Shown: positions 33,390 to 44,826 of the stretch, in pieces
Position numbering within the stretch: position 1 is the first letter of the stretch
Layout: the number at the start of each line of letters is the position of its first letter
Origin: an uncultured Pelagibacteraceae bacterium
GTDB lineage: Bacteria; Pseudomonadota; Alphaproteobacteria; Pelagibacterales; Pelagibacteraceae
Assembly (NCBI GenBank): GCA_902629075.1
Contig: CACOPK010000002.1
Location: 100,639 to 164,638 of the forward strand
Direction of reading: 5' to 3'
DNA: 64,000 bases
The notes under the pieces: model-generated
Told to the model about the DNA's origin: nothing
Seen by the model: only the letters and a program-made list of their open reading frames with translations
Databases searched by the model: none
Translations under genes and position numbers: made by a program

Positions 33390-35957
33390 CTAAATAAAAT
33401 TATCATCAAGTTTAATTGCTGATACGACTTTTTCATTATTTGAAAGTTTAATTATTCTAACCCCCTGAGTATTTCTGCCAGCAATTCTAATTTCTTTTAC
33501 ATTTGTTCTAATCACCTTGCCTTTATCAGTTGAAATTATAATTTCGTCTTCTGCAGATACTGGGAATGAAGAAGAAACACTACCATTTCTTTGAGATGTA
33601 ACAATATTAATTATGCCCTTTCCTCCTCTATTTGTAACTCTATAATCGAAATGAGGTGTTCTCTTTCCATATCCATTTTCTGTTACAGATAATATAAATT
33701 TATCTGCTGTTTTTTTATCAATTTTATTTAATTTACTTTGTTTTATGTGATCAATAATAGATAAAGAAACTATCTTATCACCTTGTGATAAATTTATTCC
33801 CCTAATACCTTTTGACGATCTTCCTTTAAAAACTCTTAGCTTGCTAGACTCAAATCTGATAGATTTTCCAGATTTTGTACTCAATATTATATCTTGATCG
33901 TTTCTACAAATTTGTACACCTGCAATTTTATCATCTTGATCTAATTTCATAGCTATTTTCCCAGATGCATTTATAGAATCAAAATCCTCAAGATTATTTT
34001 TTCTTATTTTACCATTGCTCGTAACAAATATTAAATGCGAGTCTTTTTTTTGAGATATGTCATCTGGAAAAGGCATAATCGAGCTAATACTTTGATGATT
34101 TTTCCATTGTAACACATTTGATATAGATTTACCTTTAGACGTAGCTGTGCCTTCGGGTATTTTCCATGCTTTTAATCTATAAACAAGACCTTCTGACGAA
34201 AAAAATAAAACTTGAGTATGAGTATTGACAGATAAAGTTTGAACTACGGAGTCTTCTTCTCTTGTCTTAATTCCAGATTTACCTTTACCACCTCGTTTTT
34301 GCTGTTTAACATTACTTAAAGCTCCTCTTTTAATATAGCCTTGAAGAGTTATAGTAATAATGACTGCTTCTTTTTGAATGGTTTCTTCAATATCATAATT
34401 TAATATTGCATCAATTATTTTAGTTTTTCTAGGAGTGGCAAATTTTTCTTTTATTTGATTTAATTCACTACTTATAACTTTGAATAATTCTTTTTTTGAA
34501 TTTAATATTTTTTTAAAACCTATTATTTGATCAATAAGTTTTTTCAGTTCAATTTCTATTTCATTAATTCCTAGAGCGGTTAATTTTTGCAATCTTAAAT
34601 CTAATATTGCTGTTACTTGATGTTCAGAAAATTTATAATTATTTTTTATTTTTTTATTTTCAACAAGTTTAATTAGTTTGATTGATTTATTTAGAGACCA
34701 TGTTGTTTTTAATAATTTATCTTTTGCCTCTTCAGGAGTTTTTGAGCTGCGAATTATTTTAATTATTTTATCTAAATTATCTATACTTACAGATAACCCA
34801 ATTAGAATATGAGCTCGATCTTCTGCTTTCCTTAAATCATATTTAGTTCTTTTAATTACAACTTCTTCTCTAAATAGTAAAAAACTTTCAAGGAAATCTT
34901 TAAGAGAACAAGTTTTAGGTTTTTTATCTACAATAGCGAGAGTATTGAATCCAAATGAACTTTCAATTGAAGTAAATTTATAGAGTTGTCTTTTAATTGT
35001 TTCTGGTTCTACACCTCGTCTTAAGTCAATAACAACTCTAATGCCTTCTCTATTTGACTCATCCCTAATATCACTGACACCTTCTATTTTTTTTTCTCTT
35101 ACTAATTCGGCAATTCTCTCATTTAATACTGATTTGTTTACCTGATACGGTACTGATGAAATAATTATTCTTTCTTTACCATTTTTTAATTGTTCTGTGC
35201 TAATCTCACCTCTAATTTTAAAAGAACCTCTGCCTGTTTTGTAGCCTTGTTTAATTATATCTTTTCCAATAATTAAACCTCCTGTTGGAAAATCAGGTCC
35301 TGGTATTAATTTCATTAACTCAGCTAATTTAATATCTCGATTTTCAATTAGTGCTAATGTACCATTAATTATCTCTCCCAAATTATGTGGTGGAATGCTA
35401 GTTGCCATACCAACAGCAATACCACCAGCACCATTCACAAGAAGATTAGGATATTGTGCTGGCAAAATCTCTGGTTCTTTTTCTGTTTCATCATAATTAC
35501 TTTTAAATTTAACTGTATCTTTGTTAATATCATCTACTAAATGTTGTGATACTTTAGAAAGTCTTGTTTCGGTATATCTCATAGCTGCAGGAGGATCGCC
35601 ATCTATTGATCCAAAATTTCCTTGTCCATCTATTAGCGGTAAGCTCATAGAAAAATCTTGAACCATTCTTACTAAAGCATCATATACAGCCTGATCTCCA
35701 TGTGGGTGGTATTTACCAATAACATCACCGACGATTCTTGCTGATTTTCTAAACTGTTTTGACCAATCAAAACCACCTTTGTGCATTGCATAAATAATTC
35801 TTCTATGGACAGGTTTTAAACCATCTCTTATATCGGGAAGAGCTCTGCTAATTATTACGCTCATAGCGTAAGATAAATATGACGAGCTCATTTCGTCATA
35901 CATAGAAATAGGACTGACTTTAGATTTATTAATCTCTGATATCTGGTTATTTTTCAT
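33390..35957 (-). CDS. gyrA: DNA gyrase subunit A
   Basis: The 855-aa DNA breaking-rejoining subunit of gyrase. N-terminal [21 protein letters not shown], the quinolone-region segment [17 protein letters not shown], and the catalytic tyrosine in [10 protein letters not shown] are present, followed by the C-terminal beta-pinwheel with repeats and the GyrA-box-type [13 protein letters not shown]. Length is in the usual 850-920 range. At quinolone-relevant positions the GDQAVYDAL segment shows the alternative Q/A residues rather than Ser in the E. coli order. It shares one base with ssb upstream. Confidence 0.97.
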   Translation of the reverse strand: MKNNQISEINKSKVSPISMYDEMSSSYLSYAMSVIISRALPDIRDGLKPVHRRIIYAMHKGGFDWSKQFRKSARIVGDVIGKYHPHGDQAVYDALVRMVQDFSMSLPLIDGQGNFGSIDGDPPAAMRYTETRLSKVSQHLVDDINKDTVKFKSNYDETEKEPEILPAQYPNLLVNGAGGIAVGMATSIPPHNLGEIINGTLALIENRDIKLAELMKLIPGPDFPTGGLIIGKDIIKQGYKTGRGSFKIRGEISTEQLKNGKERIIISSVPYQVNKSVLNERIAELVREKKIEGVSDIRDESNREGIRVVIDLRRGVEPETIKRQLYKFTSIESSFGFNTLAIVDKKPKTCSLKDFLESFLLFREEVVIKRTKYDLRKAEDRAHILIGLSVSIDNLDKIIKIIRSSKTPEEAKDKLLKTTWSLNKSIKLIKLVENKKIKNNYKFSEHQVTAILDLRLQKLTALGINEIEIELKKLIDQIIGFKKILNSKKELFKVISSELNQIKEKFATPRKTKIIDAILNYDIEETIQKEAVIITITLQGYIKRGALSNVKQQKRGGKGKSGIKTREEDSVVQTLSVNTHTQVLFFSSEGLVYRLKAWKIPEGTATSKGKSISNVLQWKNHQSISSIMPFPDDISQKKDSHLIFVTSNGKIRKNNLEDFDSINASGKIAMKLDQDDKIAGVQICRNDQDIILSTKSGKSIRFESSKLRVFKGRSSKGIRGINLSQGDKIVSLSIIDHIKQSKLNKIDKKTADKFILSVTENGYGKRTPHFDYRVTNRGGKGIINIVTSQRNGSVSSSFPVSAEDEIIISTDKGKVIRTNVKEIRIAGRNTQGVRIIKLSNNEKVVSAIKLDDNFI

Positions 35958-36412
35958 TAAAATGGAATTTCGTCGTCTAAATCATTACTGTTCTGCTGAT
36001 TTGTTTGATCTAATTCATTATTGTTATTTGAAGGTGAATTTGAAATATTATTTGAATTAGAGCCACCGAGCATTGTCAGTGTAGAATTGTAACCTTGCAA
36101 AATAATCTCTGTAGAATATTTATCTTGTCCACTTTGTTCGTCTTTCCATTTTCTTGTAGTTAATTGTCCTTCAACATAAATTTGAGCACCCTTTTTTAAA
36201 TATTGTTGTATTACATTTACAAGGCCTTCATTAAATACAACTATACGGTGCCATTCTGTTTTTTCTTTTTTTTCACCAGAGTTTCTATCTTTCCAAGATT
36301 GACTAGTTGCAAGGCTTAGTCTAGCGACACTTTTTCCATTAACCATTTGTTTAACTTCCGGGTCCGCTCCAAGTCTTCCAATTAACTGTACTTTATTTAA
36401 ACTTCCTGCCAT
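35957..36412 (-). CDS. ssb: Single-stranded DNA-binding protein
   Basis: A 151-aa SSB with an N-terminal OB fold ([54 protein letters not shown]), an Asn/Gln/Ser-rich disordered linker (about residues 113-142) and the acidic tip DDEIPF that recruits repair proteins such as RecG and RecJ, both encoded in this window. Divergent from uvrA over a 79-bp gap; the ssb/uvrA divergent pair is common in proteobacteria and in E. coli is SOS-controlled. No clear LexA box was seen in the gap. Overlaps gyrA by one base. Confidence 0.97.
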   Translation of the reverse strand: MAGSLNKVQLIGRLGADPEVKQMVNGKSVARLSLATSQSWKDRNSGEKKEKTEWHRIVVFNEGLVNVIQQYLKKGAQIYVEGQLTTRKWKDEQSGQDKYSTEIILQGYNSTLTMLGGSNSNNISNSPSNNNNELDQTNQQNSNDLDDEIPF

Positions 36413-36491
36413 ATTTTAATATTTTTGAGAATTTTTAATATAACACATTTTACCTTGAATATTAATTTTATTAATCTAAAGCAACTAAATA

Positions 36492-39368
36492 ATGCTTAAA
36501 AAAATCTTGATAAAAGGTGCAAAAGAGCACAATTTAAAGAATATATCTTTAGAGATTCCCAAAGATAAATTTGTAGTCATAACGGGTCTTTCAGGGTCTG
36601 GAAAATCATCATTAGCATTCGACACTGTTTATGCTGAGGGACAAAGAAGGTATGTGGAAAGTTTGTCTGCATATGCCAGACAGTTTCTAGACAAGATGAA
36701 AAAACCTAATGTAGATTTTATTGAGGGTTTAAGTCCAGCAATTTCAATTGAACAAAAAAATACTTCAAAAAATCCCAGATCAACAGTTGCTACTGTTACT
36801 GAAATTTACGATTATATGAGGGTCCTTTATGCTAGAGCGGGTGTTCCTTATTCACCATTTACAGGAAAACCAATAGTATCGCAAACTATAAGTCAAATAG
36901 TTGATCGAATAAAAGAACTGCCAAAAAAATCAACAATCTATTTATACTCACCCGTAGTTAGAGGTAGAAAAGGTGAATATAAAAAAGAAATTATATCTTA
37001 CAAAAAAAGAGGTTTTAGAAAAATTCTAATTGATAATAAAATCTACGATATCGATAAAGCTCCTGAATTAAATAAAAAGATTAAACATGATATATCTATT
37101 CTTGTAGACAGAATTGTAATAAATTCTTCTTTAGGAAATAGATTGGCAGAATCTGTTGAAACGGCTATAAATTTATCAAATGGATTATTATTTGTAGAAT
37201 ACGAAGACGAAACTCTACCAAAACAATACAGAAAACTTGAAAAAATTATATTTTCAACAAAATTTGCATGTCCGGAAAGTGGATTTACAATTGAAGAAAT
37301 CGAGCCAAGGCTATTTTCTTTTAATAGTCCATATGGTGCTTGTGAAGAGTGCGAAGGTATAGGAATAAAACTTAATGTTGATCCCAATTTAGTAGTTTCG
37401 GATGAAAAAAAAACTATTTCAGAAGGTGCAATTGTACCTTGGGCTAAATCAACTTCTCTTTATTACGCGCAAACACTAGCTTCATTAGCAAAACATTTTA
37501 AATTTTCATTGGATGATAAATGGAAAAATTTGCCAAAAAAAATAAAAGAGATTATTTTATATGGCTCAAATGATGAAGAAATTAAATTTTCATATGATGA
37601 TGGATACGAAAAATATTCACATAAAAAAACGTTTGAAGGTGTAATAAATAATTTAGAAAGAAGATATTTAGAAACTGATAGTGATTGGATGAGAGAAGAA
37701 ATATCACAATATCAATCAGATACAAAGTGTGAAAAGTGTAATGGATATAGACTTAAAGAAGAAGCGCTTTGTGTAAAAATTAACGAACTAAATATCAGTC
37801 AAGTCACTGAAAAATCAATTATAGAAGCAAAAGAATGGTTTAATTTGTTAGAAAAAAAACTAGACCCAACGAGATTAAAAATTGCTCAACATATATTAAA
37901 AGAAATTAATGAGAGGCTAGATTTTCTTTTAAATGTGGGCTTAGACTACTTAACCTTATCTAGAGAATCTGGAACATTATCAGGTGGAGAATCACAACGT
38001 ATAAGACTAGCATCTCAAATAGGATCTGGACTTACGGGAGTTTTATATGTGCTGGATGAACCATCAATAGGATTGCATCAAAAAGATAATATTAAATTAA
38101 TTGATGCATTAAAAAGATTAAGAGATCTTGGAAATACAGTAATTGTTGTTGAACATGATACTGAGACCATGGAAAATGCGGATCACATTATTGATTTAGG
38201 GCCTGAAGCTGGTCATAAAGGTGGAATAGTAGTTGCTGAAGGTACATGCGATGATATAAAAAAAAATAATAAAAGTATTACAGGTAGATACTTATCAAAT
38301 AAAAGTTTTATTCAAGTTCCAAAGAATAGAAGAATGGCAAAAAATGGAAAATATTTGGAAATTTTAAATGCTTCGGGTAATAATTTAAAAAATGTAAATC
38401 TAAAAATACCTTTAGGTGCATTTACTTGTGTTACGGGTGTATCGGGTAGTGGTAAATCAACTTTAATATTACAAACGTTGTTTAATGCATTAAACCTTTA
38501 TTTAAATAACAACAAATCAAGAAAAATACCTTTACCTTTTAAAGGAATTAAAGGTATAGAATTAATTGATAAAATAATTGATATAGATCAATCGCCTATT
38601 GGCAGAACGCCAAGATCAAATCCTGCTACATATACAGGTGCATTTGGACCAATTAGAGATTGGTATACAAATTTACCTGAATCTAAAAGCAGGGGCTATA
38701 AGCCTGGGAGATTTTCATTTAATGTTAAGGGTGGCCGTTGTGAAGCATGTGAAGGTGATGGAGTAATTACTTATGAAATGCACTTTTTGCCCGATGTTTA
38801 TATTACATGTGATGAATGTAAGGGGAGTAGATATAATAGAGAAACTCTAGAAATTAAATTTAAAGGTAAAAATATAGCTGATGTATTAAATATGACAGTT
38901 GATGAAGGTTGCGATTTTTTTGAGAATATTAATACTATTAGAGGCAAACTTCTTACCTTAAAAAAGGTAGGTTTAGGCTACATAAAAATAGGCCAACAAG
39001 CAACAACATTGTCTGGGGGTGAAGCACAAAGAATTAAGCTTGCTAAAGAACTTTCAAGAAGATCCACTGGAAGAACGGTTTATATACTCGATGAACCAAC
39101 TACTGGATTACATCAACATGATATAAAAAAACTATTGGAGATACTACATACTTTTGTAGCCACTGGAAATACAGTAATAGTAATTGAACATAATCTTGAT
39201 GTGATTAAGACCGCAGATCATATTATTGATATAGGTCCTGAAGGTGGTGTTAAAGGGGGTGAAATTATCGCAGAGGGAAAACCTGAAGAAATAACCAAAG
39301 TGAATATAAGTTATACAGGTAAATACTTGGCGCCTTTACTAATATCAAAATATAAAAAAATTGCCTAA
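36492..39368 (+). CDS. uvrA: Excinuclease ABC subunit A
   Basis: A 958-aa damage-recognition ATPase of nucleotide-excision repair. Two ABC ATPase modules: Walker [18 protein letters not shown] (about residue 30) and [16 protein letters not shown] (about residue 650); signatures [17 protein letters not shown] and [16 protein letters not shown]. The C-terminal zinc module is intact (CEACEGDG and [10 protein letters not shown]). The N-terminal one reads CPESGFT then CEECEG, with Ser for one Cys, a variation I believe is common in alphaproteobacteria. Lone + gene between two minus operons apart from the PuuD-like gene downstream. Confidence 0.98.
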   Translation: MLKKILIKGAKEHNLKNISLEIPKDKFVVITGLSGSGKSSLAFDTVYAEGQRRYVESLSAYARQFLDKMKKPNVDFIEGLSPAISIEQKNTSKNPRSTVATVTEIYDYMRVLYARAGVPYSPFTGKPIVSQTISQIVDRIKELPKKSTIYLYSPVVRGRKGEYKKEIISYKKRGFRKILIDNKIYDIDKAPELNKKIKHDISILVDRIVINSSLGNRLAESVETAINLSNGLLFVEYEDETLPKQYRKLEKIIFSTKFACPESGFTIEEIEPRLFSFNSPYGACEECEGIGIKLNVDPNLVVSDEKKTISEGAIVPWAKSTSLYYAQTLASLAKHFKFSLDDKWKNLPKKIKEIILYGSNDEEIKFSYDDGYEKYSHKKTFEGVINNLERRYLETDSDWMREEISQYQSDTKCEKCNGYRLKEEALCVKINELNISQVTEKSIIEAKEWFNLLEKKLDPTRLKIAQHILKEINERLDFLLNVGLDYLTLSRESGTLSGGESQRIRLASQIGSGLTGVLYVLDEPSIGLHQKDNIKLIDALKRLRDLGNTVIVVEHDTETMENADHIIDLGPEAGHKGGIVVAEGTCDDIKKNNKSITGRYLSNKSFIQVPKNRRMAKNGKYLEILNASGNNLKNVNLKIPLGAFTCVTGVSGSGKSTLILQTLFNALNLYLNNNKSRKIPLPFKGIKGIELIDKIIDIDQSPIGRTPRSNPATYTGAFGPIRDWYTNLPESKSRGYKPGRFSFNVKGGRCEACEGDGVITYEMHFLPDVYITCDECKGSRYNRETLEIKFKGKNIADVLNMTVDEGCDFFENINTIRGKLLTLKKVGLGYIKIGQQATTLSGGEAQRIKLAKELSRRSTGRTVYILDEPTTGLHQHDIKKLLEILHTFVATGNTVIVIEHNLDVIKTADHIIDIGPEGGVKGGEIIAEGKPEEITKVNISYTGKYLAPLLISKYKKIA

Positions 39369-39395
39369 ATTTTTAAAAAGTTGTATATTTGAGTC

Positions 39396-39998
39396 ATGAG
39401 CGGAATTTTACAATCATTATCTAAGACAATTCATTTTTCTTTAGCTTTGGCTGTCATCTTGTTTTTAGGTCTTTATTTTTTAAACGGTGGCTTTGATATA
39501 GATTTATTATTTTGGAGCTGGCTATTAAGATATATACACGTTGTTGTTGGGATAATGTGGATAGGATTGTTATGGTATTTTAATTTTGTTCAAATTCCAA
39601 ATATGGCAAAAATTCCAGATGAACAGAAGCCTGCAATTGGTAAAGTTATTGCCCCATCTGCATTGTTTTGGTTTAGATGGGCAGCTTTATTCACAATTAT
39701 ATCAGGACTAATTTTAGCTTACGTAAATGGTTACGTTCATGATGCTATGACTTTGGGTATTACATCCGGTGGAGGTAAGAGCACAGCTATAGGAATTGGA
39801 ATGTGGTTAGGATTGATAATGGCTTTCAATGTTTGGTTTGTTATATGGCCAAACCAGAAAAGAGCTTTGGGAATAGTTGAAACAGACCCAGATACAAAAG
39901 CAAAATCTGCAAAAACAGCAATGTTGTTTTCAAGAACAAACACTCTACTATCTTTACCAATGTTATTATCTATGGTAGCTGCACAGAATTTATATTAG
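39396..39998 (+). CDS. PuuD-like urate oxidase membrane domain protein
   Basis: A 200-aa integral membrane protein with about five helices. LFWSWLLRYIHVVVGIMWIG, NFVQIPNMAKIPDEQKPAIG, SALFWFRWAALFTIISGLIL and AFNVWFVIWPNQKRALGIVE match the membrane part of PuuD, the alphaproteobacterial urate hydroxylase. Full PuuD (about 400 aa) ends in a cytochrome c domain with CxxCH; none is present here, so this is a short form. The conserved His in IHVVVG and Trp/His-like positions suggest a heme or redox role, but activity on urate is not shown. 27 bp after uvrA; convergent with secF. Confidence 0.75.
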   Translation: MSGILQSLSKTIHFSLALAVILFLGLYFLNGGFDIDLLFWSWLLRYIHVVVGIMWIGLLWYFNFVQIPNMAKIPDEQKPAIGKVIAPSALFWFRWAALFTIISGLILAYVNGYVHDAMTLGITSGGGKSTAIGIGMWLGLIMAFNVWFVIWPNQKRALGIVETDPDTKAKSAKTAMLFSRTNTLLSLPMLLSMVAAQNLY

Positions 39999-40894
39999 TT
40001 TTTCTCTTCATCCTTTTTTACAATCGTATAATGATCAACATTCAATTTAACTAATATTGGATTGGCAATATAGATTGAAGAATATGTCCCTATTAAAACA
40101 CCTATAATCATAGCAAAAGAAAAACCTCTAAGAATTTCTCCTCCAAGGAAAAAAATTGATAATAAAGCCAATAAAGTCGTAACAGAAGTCAAAATTGTTC
40201 TCGATAGCGTTTCATTTATAGATTGATTTGTTAAATCAAATATGTGTAGGTCTACATATTTTTTGAGGTTATCACGAACTCTATCAAATATAACAACTGT
40301 ATCATTCATCGAATAACCAACAATTGTTAGCACAGCGGCAACAATTGATAGATTAATTTCTAAAGATAAAATAGAGAATATACCAAGTGTAATAATCACA
40401 TCGTGGAACAATGCTATAATTGCACCCAAACTAAATTGCCATTCAAAACGTATCCATATATAAAATAACATTGCAGTTAGAGATAAAGAAATAGCAATAA
40501 TACCTGACCTTAATAGCTCTGAACTAACTTTTGGTCCAACATTTTCAACTCTTCTAAAATTTATATTTGGAAAAGATTTCGAAACATCAATTTTAAGATT
40601 ATTTATAAATTCTGGATTATCTAAATTTTGTTTTTGAAACTTCACTATATAATCCTTATCATTTCCAAAATTTTTAACAGCTAGGTTCGATAAATTTGAT
40701 TTGTTAAATACATCTCTTACTTTTGACACAGAATGATCTGATCCTACAATTCGAATTTCAATTAATGTACCGCCTTTGAAATCTACACCATAGTTTAATC
40801 CTTTAAATAAAAGTAAAGACAATGAAATAATAATAAGAATGACTGAAAAATAACCAAACTGTCGATAATACCTATTAAATTTAATGATATTCAT
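39995..40894 (-). CDS. secF: Protein translocase subunit SecF
   Basis: A 299-aa inner-membrane partner of SecD that uses proton motive force to complete Sec export. First helix near residues 15-32, then a periplasmic P1-like domain (YGVDFKGGTLIEIRIVGS), and five clustered helices with GYSMNDTVVIFDRVRDNLKK, the hallmark RND-type motif. Two bases downstream of secD; the stop overlaps the convergent PuuD-like gene by four bases. Length is normal. Confidence 0.96.
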   Translation of the reverse strand: MNIIKFNRYYRQFGYFSVILIIISLSLLLFKGLNYGVDFKGGTLIEIRIVGSDHSVSKVRDVFNKSNLSNLAVKNFGNDKDYIVKFQKQNLDNPEFINNLKIDVSKSFPNINFRRVENVGPKVSSELLRSGIIAISLSLTAMLFYIWIRFEWQFSLGAIIALFHDVIITLGIFSILSLEINLSIVAAVLTIVGYSMNDTVVIFDRVRDNLKKYVDLHIFDLTNQSINETLSRTILTSVTTLLALLSIFFLGGEILRGFSFAMIIGVLIGTYSSIYIANPILVKLNVDHYTIVKKDEEKN

Positions 40895-40895
40895 T

Positions 40896-42449
40896 TTATA
40901 TTAACTTCTCTTTTTCTTTATTTGATTTCACATAGATTGAGCTTAGCAATCTTGCAATAAAATAGACTGAAAACAATGTGGTCACAATTCCTACTCCCAA
41001 TGTTATGGAAAAACCTTTTACTGGCCCAGATCCCATGAAGAATAATATGACTGCTGCAATTAAAGTTGTTATATTAGCATCAAGAATAGCAGTTCTTGAT
41101 TTAACATATCCGCTATCGAATGCTATTATTTGATTTTTTTCATTTTTAATTTCTTCTTTTATTCTTTCAAAGATTAATACATTTGCGTCAACTGCCATTC
41201 CTACTGTTAAAATTATTCCTGCAATGCCTGGTAAAGTTAATGTGGCACCAAATAAAGTTAATATTCCTACAAGTAAAAATAAATTTGTTATTAATGTGAA
41301 GTTAGCTATCAAACCAAAAATTTTGTATTTATAGATCATAAATAAAACAACTAAACTAAATCCAACTACTAGAGATATAATCCCTGCCTTTATAGAATCT
41401 TTGCCTAGATCTGGACCAACTGATCTTTCCTCGATAATGTTCATTGGTGCTGGCAAAGCTCCTGATCTCAATAGAAGAGCTAAATCTGTTGCGCTTTGAA
41501 AGGTAAAATTACCACTAATCTGGCCAGATCCACCTATAATAGGTTCTCTTATTGATGGAGCGCTTATAATTTTTCCATCTAAAATAATCGCAAGTTGTTT
41601 TCCAACATTTTGCGTTGTTGCTCGTCCAAATTTTTTAGCTCCTACCCTATCTAAAGTGAATGAAACTATAGTCTCATTATTTTGAGTATCCATTCTTGGT
41701 TTGGCATCAATTAGATTGTCCCCATTTAAAATTATTCTTTTGCTTACAATTGCTTCATCAATACCATTATCAAACATTAATTTTTCAGTACCAAAGCTGT
41801 CATTTTCATTAGAAGATACAAATTGAAAAGTTAGATTAGCAGTTTTACCTAAAAGAGATTTGATTCTTGTTGGATCATCTAACCCTGGCAACTCTACCAG
41901 TATACGATTATTACCTCTTTTTAAAATATTTGGCTCATTTGTGCCAGTCTCATCGACTCTTCTTCTTACAATTTCAACAGCTTGATCTAAAGATGAAGAA
42001 TTAAGCAAAACAATTCCGTAATCTGATAAATATAATGAAAAAAAATTTTCATTATTGTCAATATTAAACTGATATGTTTTAAATTTTTCAAAGTAAGGAT
42101 TTATTTCACTTTCCTTTTCAGAAAGTATTTCATTTACCTGGTCAATAAAGGATATATCGCTTTCAAACAATATTTTATTATTTTCTATAGCAAAGTTTTT
42201 TGCTTTAATAGATTTTTCATTAAATAATTTTTTCAAATCAATAAGTTTAGTTTGCAATGTTTGGGAAATAATTGGTTGATTGTCAATTTCTAAAAGTAAA
42301 TAAGATCCACCTTGAAGATCTAGACCAAGATTTATCTTATTCTTTAGAAAACTATCATCGTACTTAATTAAATTAGATAATGAGAGGTATGAAAGTATGA
42401 TAGTAATTAATATAACAATTAAAATTTTAAATTTTGAAAAATATAACAC
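40896..42449 (-). CDS. secD: Protein translocase subunit SecD
   Basis: A 517-aa inner-membrane SecDF component. N-terminal helix, then a large periplasmic region beginning INLGLDLQGGSYLLLEID and including RRRVDETGTNEPNILKRGNNR, VELPGLDDPTRIKSLLGKTA, and the C-terminal helices with GIAGIILTVGMAVDANVLIF ERIKEE (proton-pathway Asp). Eleven bases downstream of yajC and two before secF, so yajC-secD-secF form one unit, following serS on the same strand. Confidence 0.97.
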   Translation of the reverse strand: MLYFSKFKILIVILITIILSYLSLSNLIKYDDSFLKNKINLGLDLQGGSYLLLEIDNQPIISQTLQTKLIDLKKLFNEKSIKAKNFAIENNKILFESDISFIDQVNEILSEKESEINPYFEKFKTYQFNIDNNENFFSLYLSDYGIVLLNSSSLDQAVEIVRRRVDETGTNEPNILKRGNNRILVELPGLDDPTRIKSLLGKTANLTFQFVSSNENDSFGTEKLMFDNGIDEAIVSKRIILNGDNLIDAKPRMDTQNNETIVSFTLDRVGAKKFGRATTQNVGKQLAIILDGKIISAPSIREPIIGGSGQISGNFTFQSATDLALLLRSGALPAPMNIIEERSVGPDLGKDSIKAGIISLVVGFSLVVLFMIYKYKIFGLIANFTLITNLFLLVGILTLFGATLTLPGIAGIILTVGMAVDANVLIFERIKEEIKNEKNQIIAFDSGYVKSRTAILDANITTLIAAVILFFMGSGPVKGFSITLGVGIVTTLFSVYFIARLLSSIYVKSNKEKEKLI

Positions 42450-42460
42450 TTAAAAAATAA

Positions 42461-42745
42461 TTATTTTTTTAATTTTTGACTATTTACTAGGGCTTGAATA
42501 CCTGTGGCTTTAACAATTTCTACCTTAACATTATCAGATATTAATACCTCAGCTTTTTCAGCGTCTATAATTCTTTCAATCGTTCCAACTATACCACCAG
42601 AAGTAACAACCTTGTCTCCTCTTTTTAAATTATCAACCATTAACTTATGATCTTTAACTTTTTTTTGTTGTGGTCTTATCAAGAAAAAATAAAAAATTAC
42701 AAATATTAAAATTAAAGGTATAAATTGTGCTATTCCAGAATCCAT
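42461..42745 (-). CDS. yajC: Preprotein translocase subunit YajC
   Basis: A 94-aa single-helix membrane protein associated with SecDF. The helix (about residues 6-23, PLILIFVIFYFFLIRPQQKK) and the following KDHKLMVDNLKRGDKVVTSGGIVGTI are typical YajC. A clear Shine-Dalgarno TAGGAGA precedes the ATG with four bases' spacing, one of the few strong ribosome-binding sites in this window. First gene of the yajC-secD-secF unit, 46 bp after serS. Confidence 0.95.
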   Translation of the reverse strand: MDSGIAQFIPLILIFVIFYFFLIRPQQKKVKDHKLMVDNLKRGDKVVTSGGIVGTIERIIDAEKAEVLISDNVKVEIVKATGIQALVNSQKLKK

Positions 42746-42791
42746 AAATCTCCTAATTAATGAAATTTTTTATACCATATATTTAATTTTC

Positions 42792-44057
42792 TCAACTGCT
42801 AATTGGTGAAATTTTGTCTATATTATTCATATATGGTCTCAGAGTATTTGGAATAATTATACTACCATCTTCTTGTTGATAATTTTCCATAATTGCAATT
42901 AAGGTTCTGCCTACAGCAAGACCGCTTCCGTTTAATGTTCCTGTAAACACATTTTCATTTTTAGAATTTTTATATCTTGAGTTCATTCTCCTTGATTGGA
43001 ATGTTCCACAGGAAGAACAGCTGGAAATCTCTCTATATTTTTTTTCTGAAGGTAGCCAGACTTCGATATCATAAGTTTTTTCTGCACTAAAACCCATGTC
43101 ACCAGTAGATAAAATTATTTTTCTATATGGTAGTTTGAGTTTGTCTAAAATCATGGTCGCACAATTAGTCATTCTTTCAAGTTCATCTAAACAATTGTCA
43201 TTCTCAACAATACTCACTAATTCAACTTTATAAAATTGATGTTGACGTATCATTCCTCTTGTATCTTTACCATAACTACCGGCTTCTTTTCTGAAACATG
43301 GGGTTGAAGCAACTAATCTTAATGGCAAATCTCCTTGTTTTATTATCTGATTTTTTACTATATTAGTCAAAATTACCTCTGCTGTAGGTATAAGAAATTT
43401 TCTTTCATCATTAACATCTAGCTTAATTTCAAATTGATCATTTTCAAATTTCGGTAATTGTCCTGTTCCGAACATTGTATTTTCAGAAGCCATCAATGGT
43501 GGAGATATCTCTTTATATCCATTTTGCAAAGTGTGAATATCTAACATAAAATTTGATAAAGCCCTTTCCATCAAAGCAAGTTTATCTTTAACAAAAACAA
43601 ATCTTGATCCAGTAGTTTTAGTTGCCAAATCGAAATCTAACATGCCTAATTTCTCACCTAATTCATAGTGAGACTTTTCTTTAAAACTTTTTGATTTTAT
43701 TTCACCTTTAGTTTCTATAACTTTATTAGCACTTTCATCTGGTCCTATAGGAACATCTTCATTGGGTATATTAGGTATTGAAGATAAAATTTTATCTAAA
43801 TTTTTTTTAATTTTAGATTGATCATCTGATATTTTTTTAATTTTACTAGATATTTCTTTTGATTTTTGAAACATCTTTTCATCTTTTAATTTAGATATAA
43901 CTTTTTTTTGTTCCTCTAAAGTTTCTTTCTCTTGTATTAATTTCCTATTTTTTTTATCTATATTAAGTATATCGTCTATTTTAGTTGTGTTATTTCTGTT
44001 TGATATTTTTTTTTTAAAAACTTCAAAATTATCTCTAATATATTTTATATCATGCAT
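42792..44057 (-). CDS. serS: Seryl-tRNA synthetase
   Basis: Class II synthetase for tRNA-Ser, 421 aa. The N-terminal coiled-coil arm spans about residues 30-105 (lysine-rich heptads). The catalytic core shows YKEISPPLMASENTMFGTGQ, FLIPTAEVILTN (motif 1 region), the motif 2 segment CFRKEAGSYGKDTRGMIRQHQF, and motif 3 GSGLAVGRTLIAIMENYQ. It overlaps tatC by eight bases, as in other alphaproteobacteria where serS follows tatC. tRNA-Ser(UGA) is encoded at 27113. Confidence 0.97.
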   Translation of the reverse strand: MHDIKYIRDNFEVFKKKISNRNNTTKIDDILNIDKKNRKLIQEKETLEEQKKVISKLKDEKMFQKSKEISSKIKKISDDQSKIKKNLDKILSSIPNIPNEDVPIGPDESANKVIETKGEIKSKSFKEKSHYELGEKLGMLDFDLATKTTGSRFVFVKDKLALMERALSNFMLDIHTLQNGYKEISPPLMASENTMFGTGQLPKFENDQFEIKLDVNDERKFLIPTAEVILTNIVKNQIIKQGDLPLRLVASTPCFRKEAGSYGKDTRGMIRQHQFYKVELVSIVENDNCLDELERMTNCATMILDKLKLPYRKIILSTGDMGFSAEKTYDIEVWLPSEKKYREISSCSSCGTFQSRRMNSRYKNSKNENVFTGTLNGSGLAVGRTLIAIMENYQQEDGSIIIPNTLRPYMNNIDKISPISS

Positions 44058-44826
44058 TTTCTTGTTCTTTTTCTCTCTTTAATTTTTTTGCTTCAATTAT
44101 ACTAACGGACAATATAGATAATTCGTATAATAATAAAAGAGGTATTCCTAAACCAAATTGTGTTATTGGATCCGGAGGTGTAAGTATAGCTGCTATAGTA
44201 AAGATAATTACAATTACATATTTTCGTCTCTCTCTTAAAAATTTAGTATCAACAAATCCAATTCTAGCAAGTAAGCTGAGTATTATAGGTAATTGAAAAC
44301 TTAATCCAAACGCAAAAATCAATTTCATAACTAGTGATAAATATTCATTAACTTTTGCTTCCAATTGAATTGGCAAATTAGTATTTAAACCTACACTTTC
44401 AAAAGTTAGAAAAAATTTAATTGCAAGTGGCATTATTAGATAATATACCAGCATGCCTCCTAGTAAAAAAAGTATTGGTGTTAAAATTAAATAAGGCATT
44501 ATTGCTTTTTTCTCATGCTTGTATAGACCTGGAGCAATAAACTTCCAAACTTGGATAAGTATAAATGGACTTGTCGCAAAAAAAGCAGCAAAAAAAGAAA
44601 CTTTAATATATGTCATAAAAGTTTCTTGTAATGCTGTAAAAATTAATCTTCTTTCGATACCATCATCTTTAACTGCTGAAGCATAAGGTTCTACCAAAAA
44701 TCCATATATATGATCTGAAAAATAATAAGAAATTCCGAATAAAATAATCAAAAAAATTAATGAATGAATAAGTCTTTGCCTTAACTCTGTTAAATGACTT
44801 ATAAAATTGCTTTCTTTATCAGACAT
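44050..44826 (-). CDS. tatC: Sec-independent translocase subunit TatC
   Basis: A 258-aa six-helix membrane protein, the receptor of the twin-arginine translocation system. N-terminal FISHLTELRQRLIHSLIFL, the first periplasmic loop with YFSDHIYGFLVEPYA, SFFAAFFATSPFILIQVWKF with FIAPGLYKHEKKA, and the C-terminal AILTPPDPITQFGLGIPLLLLYE are all strongly conserved TatC blocks. Overlaps tatB and serS by eight bases each. Its likely clients include the Tat-signal M48 protease at 30269. Confidence 0.97.
   Translation of the reverse strand: MSDKESNFISHLTELRQRLIHSLIFLIILFGISYYFSDHIYGFLVEPYASAVKDDGIERRLIFTALQETFMTYIKVSFFAAFFATSPFILIQVWKFIAPGLYKHEKKAIMPYLILTPILFLLGGMLVYYLIMPLAIKFFLTFESVGLNTNLPIQLEAKVNEYLSLVMKLIFAFGLSFQLPIILSLLARIGFVDTKFLRERRKYVIVIIFTIAAILTPPDPITQFGLGIPLLLLYELSILSVSIIEAKKLKREKEQENA

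Noticed and set aside
36413..36491. LexA-type operator between ssb and uvrA
   Set aside because: The divergent pair is SOS-regulated in E. coli, but no GAACN7GAAC or CTGTN8ACAG-like motif is visible in the 79-bp gap.
36492..39368. UvrA N-terminal zinc site with one Cys replaced by Ser (CPES)
   Set aside because: Noted as a possible anomaly but, as far as I recall, CPxSGFT is common in alphaproteobacterial UvrA, so it is not special here.
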